Origin: AV133 sp035567015
GTDB taxonomy: Bacteria > Verrucomicrobiota > Verrucomicrobiia > Chthoniobacterales > UBA10450
Direction of reading: 5' to 3'
DNA: 6,426 nucleotides
Assembly (NCBI GenBank): GCA_035567015.1
Contig: DATMPQ010000232.1
Coordinates: 1 to 6,426 of the forward strand
Below are positions 5,332-6,426 of this stretch, piece by piece. Below the pieces are notes generated by a model, which ran no database searches, was not told where the DNA came from, and saw only the letters and a list, made by a program, of their open reading frames with translations. The stretch's first letter is position 1. Every line of letters begins with the position of its first letter. A program made the position numbers and the translations under genes.

Positions 5332-6426
5332 ATGAAACGAAAACGAATCCTCGTGATGGGCTTCATGGGCTCGTGCCCGATCGCCGGTGTGATCTGGCAG
5401 CACGTGCATTATATCGTCGGGCTCCAGCGGCTCGGGCACGACGTTTACTACATCGAAGACTCGGCGCGACTTCCCTACAACCCGGAGACATTCGAAGTGA
5501 ACAACGAATTCGATTATGCGGCGCGGCTTCTCGAGCGACTGGCACGCGAATTCGAATTCAAGAATCGCTGGGCGTTCTGCGCGCGTTATCTCCGTGGTCA
5601 GCCAACGGCGGGCCTATCGTTGAAAAGGATTCGTCAGCTCTATCGCGAAGCGGACGCGATTCTGAATATTTGCGGTGCGCAGGAATTCAACGACGACCTG
5701 CTCGCAAGCGATCGCATTATTTATGTCGAAAGCGATCCGGGCGTGGAGCAGATCAGGATTGATAAGGGGGTAGGATCGACGATCGAGTATTTGAGGCGTC
5801 ATCGCTCTCTCTTCACCTTCGGGGAAAATGTTGGCACGAAAAGTTTTCTCGTGCCTACGCATAATTTGAAATGGCTGCCGACGCGGCAACCGGTCGTGAT
5901 CGATCTTTGGAAAACGAATCGCGCGCCGCCGCGTGCCGCGGTTTTTACTTCGATTGCAAATTGGTCAACCAGTGGATTGAAGGACATTACCTGGCGGGGT
6001 GAGAAATATCTTTGGAGCAAGTCGCGCGAGTTTCTTCGCTTCGTGGCCGCGCCTAAGAAAGCCGGCGAAACATTTGAGCTCGCAACGAACATCAAAGATG
6101 CAAAGGCACGCGCGACGTTTCTGCGCAACGGCTGGCGGTTTCACTCTCCCCTTCAGGTGAGCGTGGATTACTGGCTCTACCGCGATTATGTCCGCCGTTC
6201 CAAAGGCGAATTCACCGTCGCGAAAGATCAATACGTCCGCTTAAATACCGGTTGGTTCAGTGATCGGAGCGCGTGCTATCTCGCCGCCGGTCGCCCCGTC
6301 ATCATTCAGCAGAGCGGGTTTACCCAGCACTACGGAAACGACGGCGGATTGTTCGCGTTCAGCTCGATAAAGGAAATTGTTGATGCGGTGAAAGCGATCA
6401 ACGCCGATTATGCGAGACATTCACGC
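5332..6426 (+). CDS. GT-B-like glycosyltransferase, 3' end beyond the window
   Basis: Open from ATG 5332 to the last base: 365 codons with no stop, so the C-terminus is missing, probably only a short piece if the length is typical of such proteins. The N-terminus RILVMGFMGSCPIAGVIWQHVHYIVGLQRLGHDVYYIEDS has the beta-strand, glycine loop and helix start of a GT-B N-domain, with the GLxRLGHDVYY pattern common in this group. The C-domain part (about 290-340) contains KGEFTVAKDQYVR, NTGWFSDRSACYLAAGRPVIIQQSGF and a GLFAFSS segment followed by a helix (IKEIVDAVKAI). This is the nucleotide-sugar-binding layout of GT4/GT1-like enzymes, including a conserved Glu (293) and the AAGRPVI turn. A likely role is sugar transfer from a nucleotide sugar in the cytoplasm for a surface glycan; donor and acceptor are unknown. 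It is co-directional with the exporter and acyltransferase. No ribosome site is seen before the ATG. A TTG immediately upstream (5329) is in frame but less likely. Confidence 0.82.
   Translation, partial: MKRKRILVMGFMGSCPIAGVIWQHVHYIVGLQRLGHDVYYIEDSARLPYNPETFEVNNEFDYAARLLERLAREFEFKNRWAFCARYLRGQPTAGLSLKRIRQLYREADAILNICGAQEFNDDLLASDRIIYVESDPGVEQIRIDKGVGSTIEYLRRHRSLFTFGENVGTKSFLVPTHNLKWLPTRQPVVIDLWKTNRAPPRAAVFTSIANWSTSGLKDITWRGEKYLWSKSREFLRFVAAPKKAGETFELATNIKDAKARATFLRNGWRFHSPLQVSVDYWLYRDYVRRSKGEFTVAKDQYVRLNTGWFSDRSACYLAAGRPVIIQQSGFTQHYGNDGGLFAFSSIKEIVDAVKAINADYARHSR

Noticed and set aside
5286..5762. 158-codon plus-strand frame starting with TTG inside the heptamer array
   Set aside because: Its first residues translate the repeat itself and the rest overlaps the glycosyltransferase frame, which stays open far longer and has GT-B motifs.

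Overview
The window reads as bacterial chromosome: moderately GC-rich, densely coded, with little Shine-Dalgarno signal before several genes and two GTG starts. The proteins look Gram-negative in style (MsbA-like exporter, hexapeptide acyltransferase, glycosyltransferase-like protein). My best guess is an uncultivated soil-type member of Verrucomicrobiota or a relative. That rests on general impression and on the intergenic heptamer arrays, not on any marker gene, so it is tentative.

Layout. The left edge (1-318, + strand) carries the end of an unrecognised small gene that converges on purB. The minus strand from 2732 down to 368 holds three genes: a DedA-family membrane protein (2103-2732), a 60-residue basic protein of unknown function (1773-1955) closed by a clear intrinsic terminator (1712-1745), and purB, adenylosuccinate lyase (368-1663). 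From 2834 rightward the plus strand carries an MsbA-type ABC exporter (2834-4576), a left-handed-beta-helix acyltransferase (4641-5228) and a GT-B-like glycosyltransferase (5332 to beyond the right edge). These three are co-directional and spaced 64 and 103 bp apart. Together they suggest a locus that makes, decorates and exports a cell-surface glycan or glycolipid; the substrate cannot be read from the sequence.

The most unusual content is between the genes. Each of the three gaps flanking the plus-strand genes contains a different inverted repeat. Two of them (2738-2833 and 5238-5322) share an architecture: a tandem array of 7-base units, a short centre, then the reverse-complementary 7-base array. 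The units differ (GATTTCG in one, AACGTYC in the other). One array runs to within a base of the exporter ATG and lies 5 bp from the dedA GTG; the other ends 9 bases before the glycosyltransferase ATG. The third (4584-4631) is a perfect 15-bp inverted repeat whose right arm is itself a hairpin. The intergenic stretches on the purB side lack such arrays. No rRNA, tRNA, CRISPR array or insertion sequence was seen. No gene-free stretch exceeds 300 bases.
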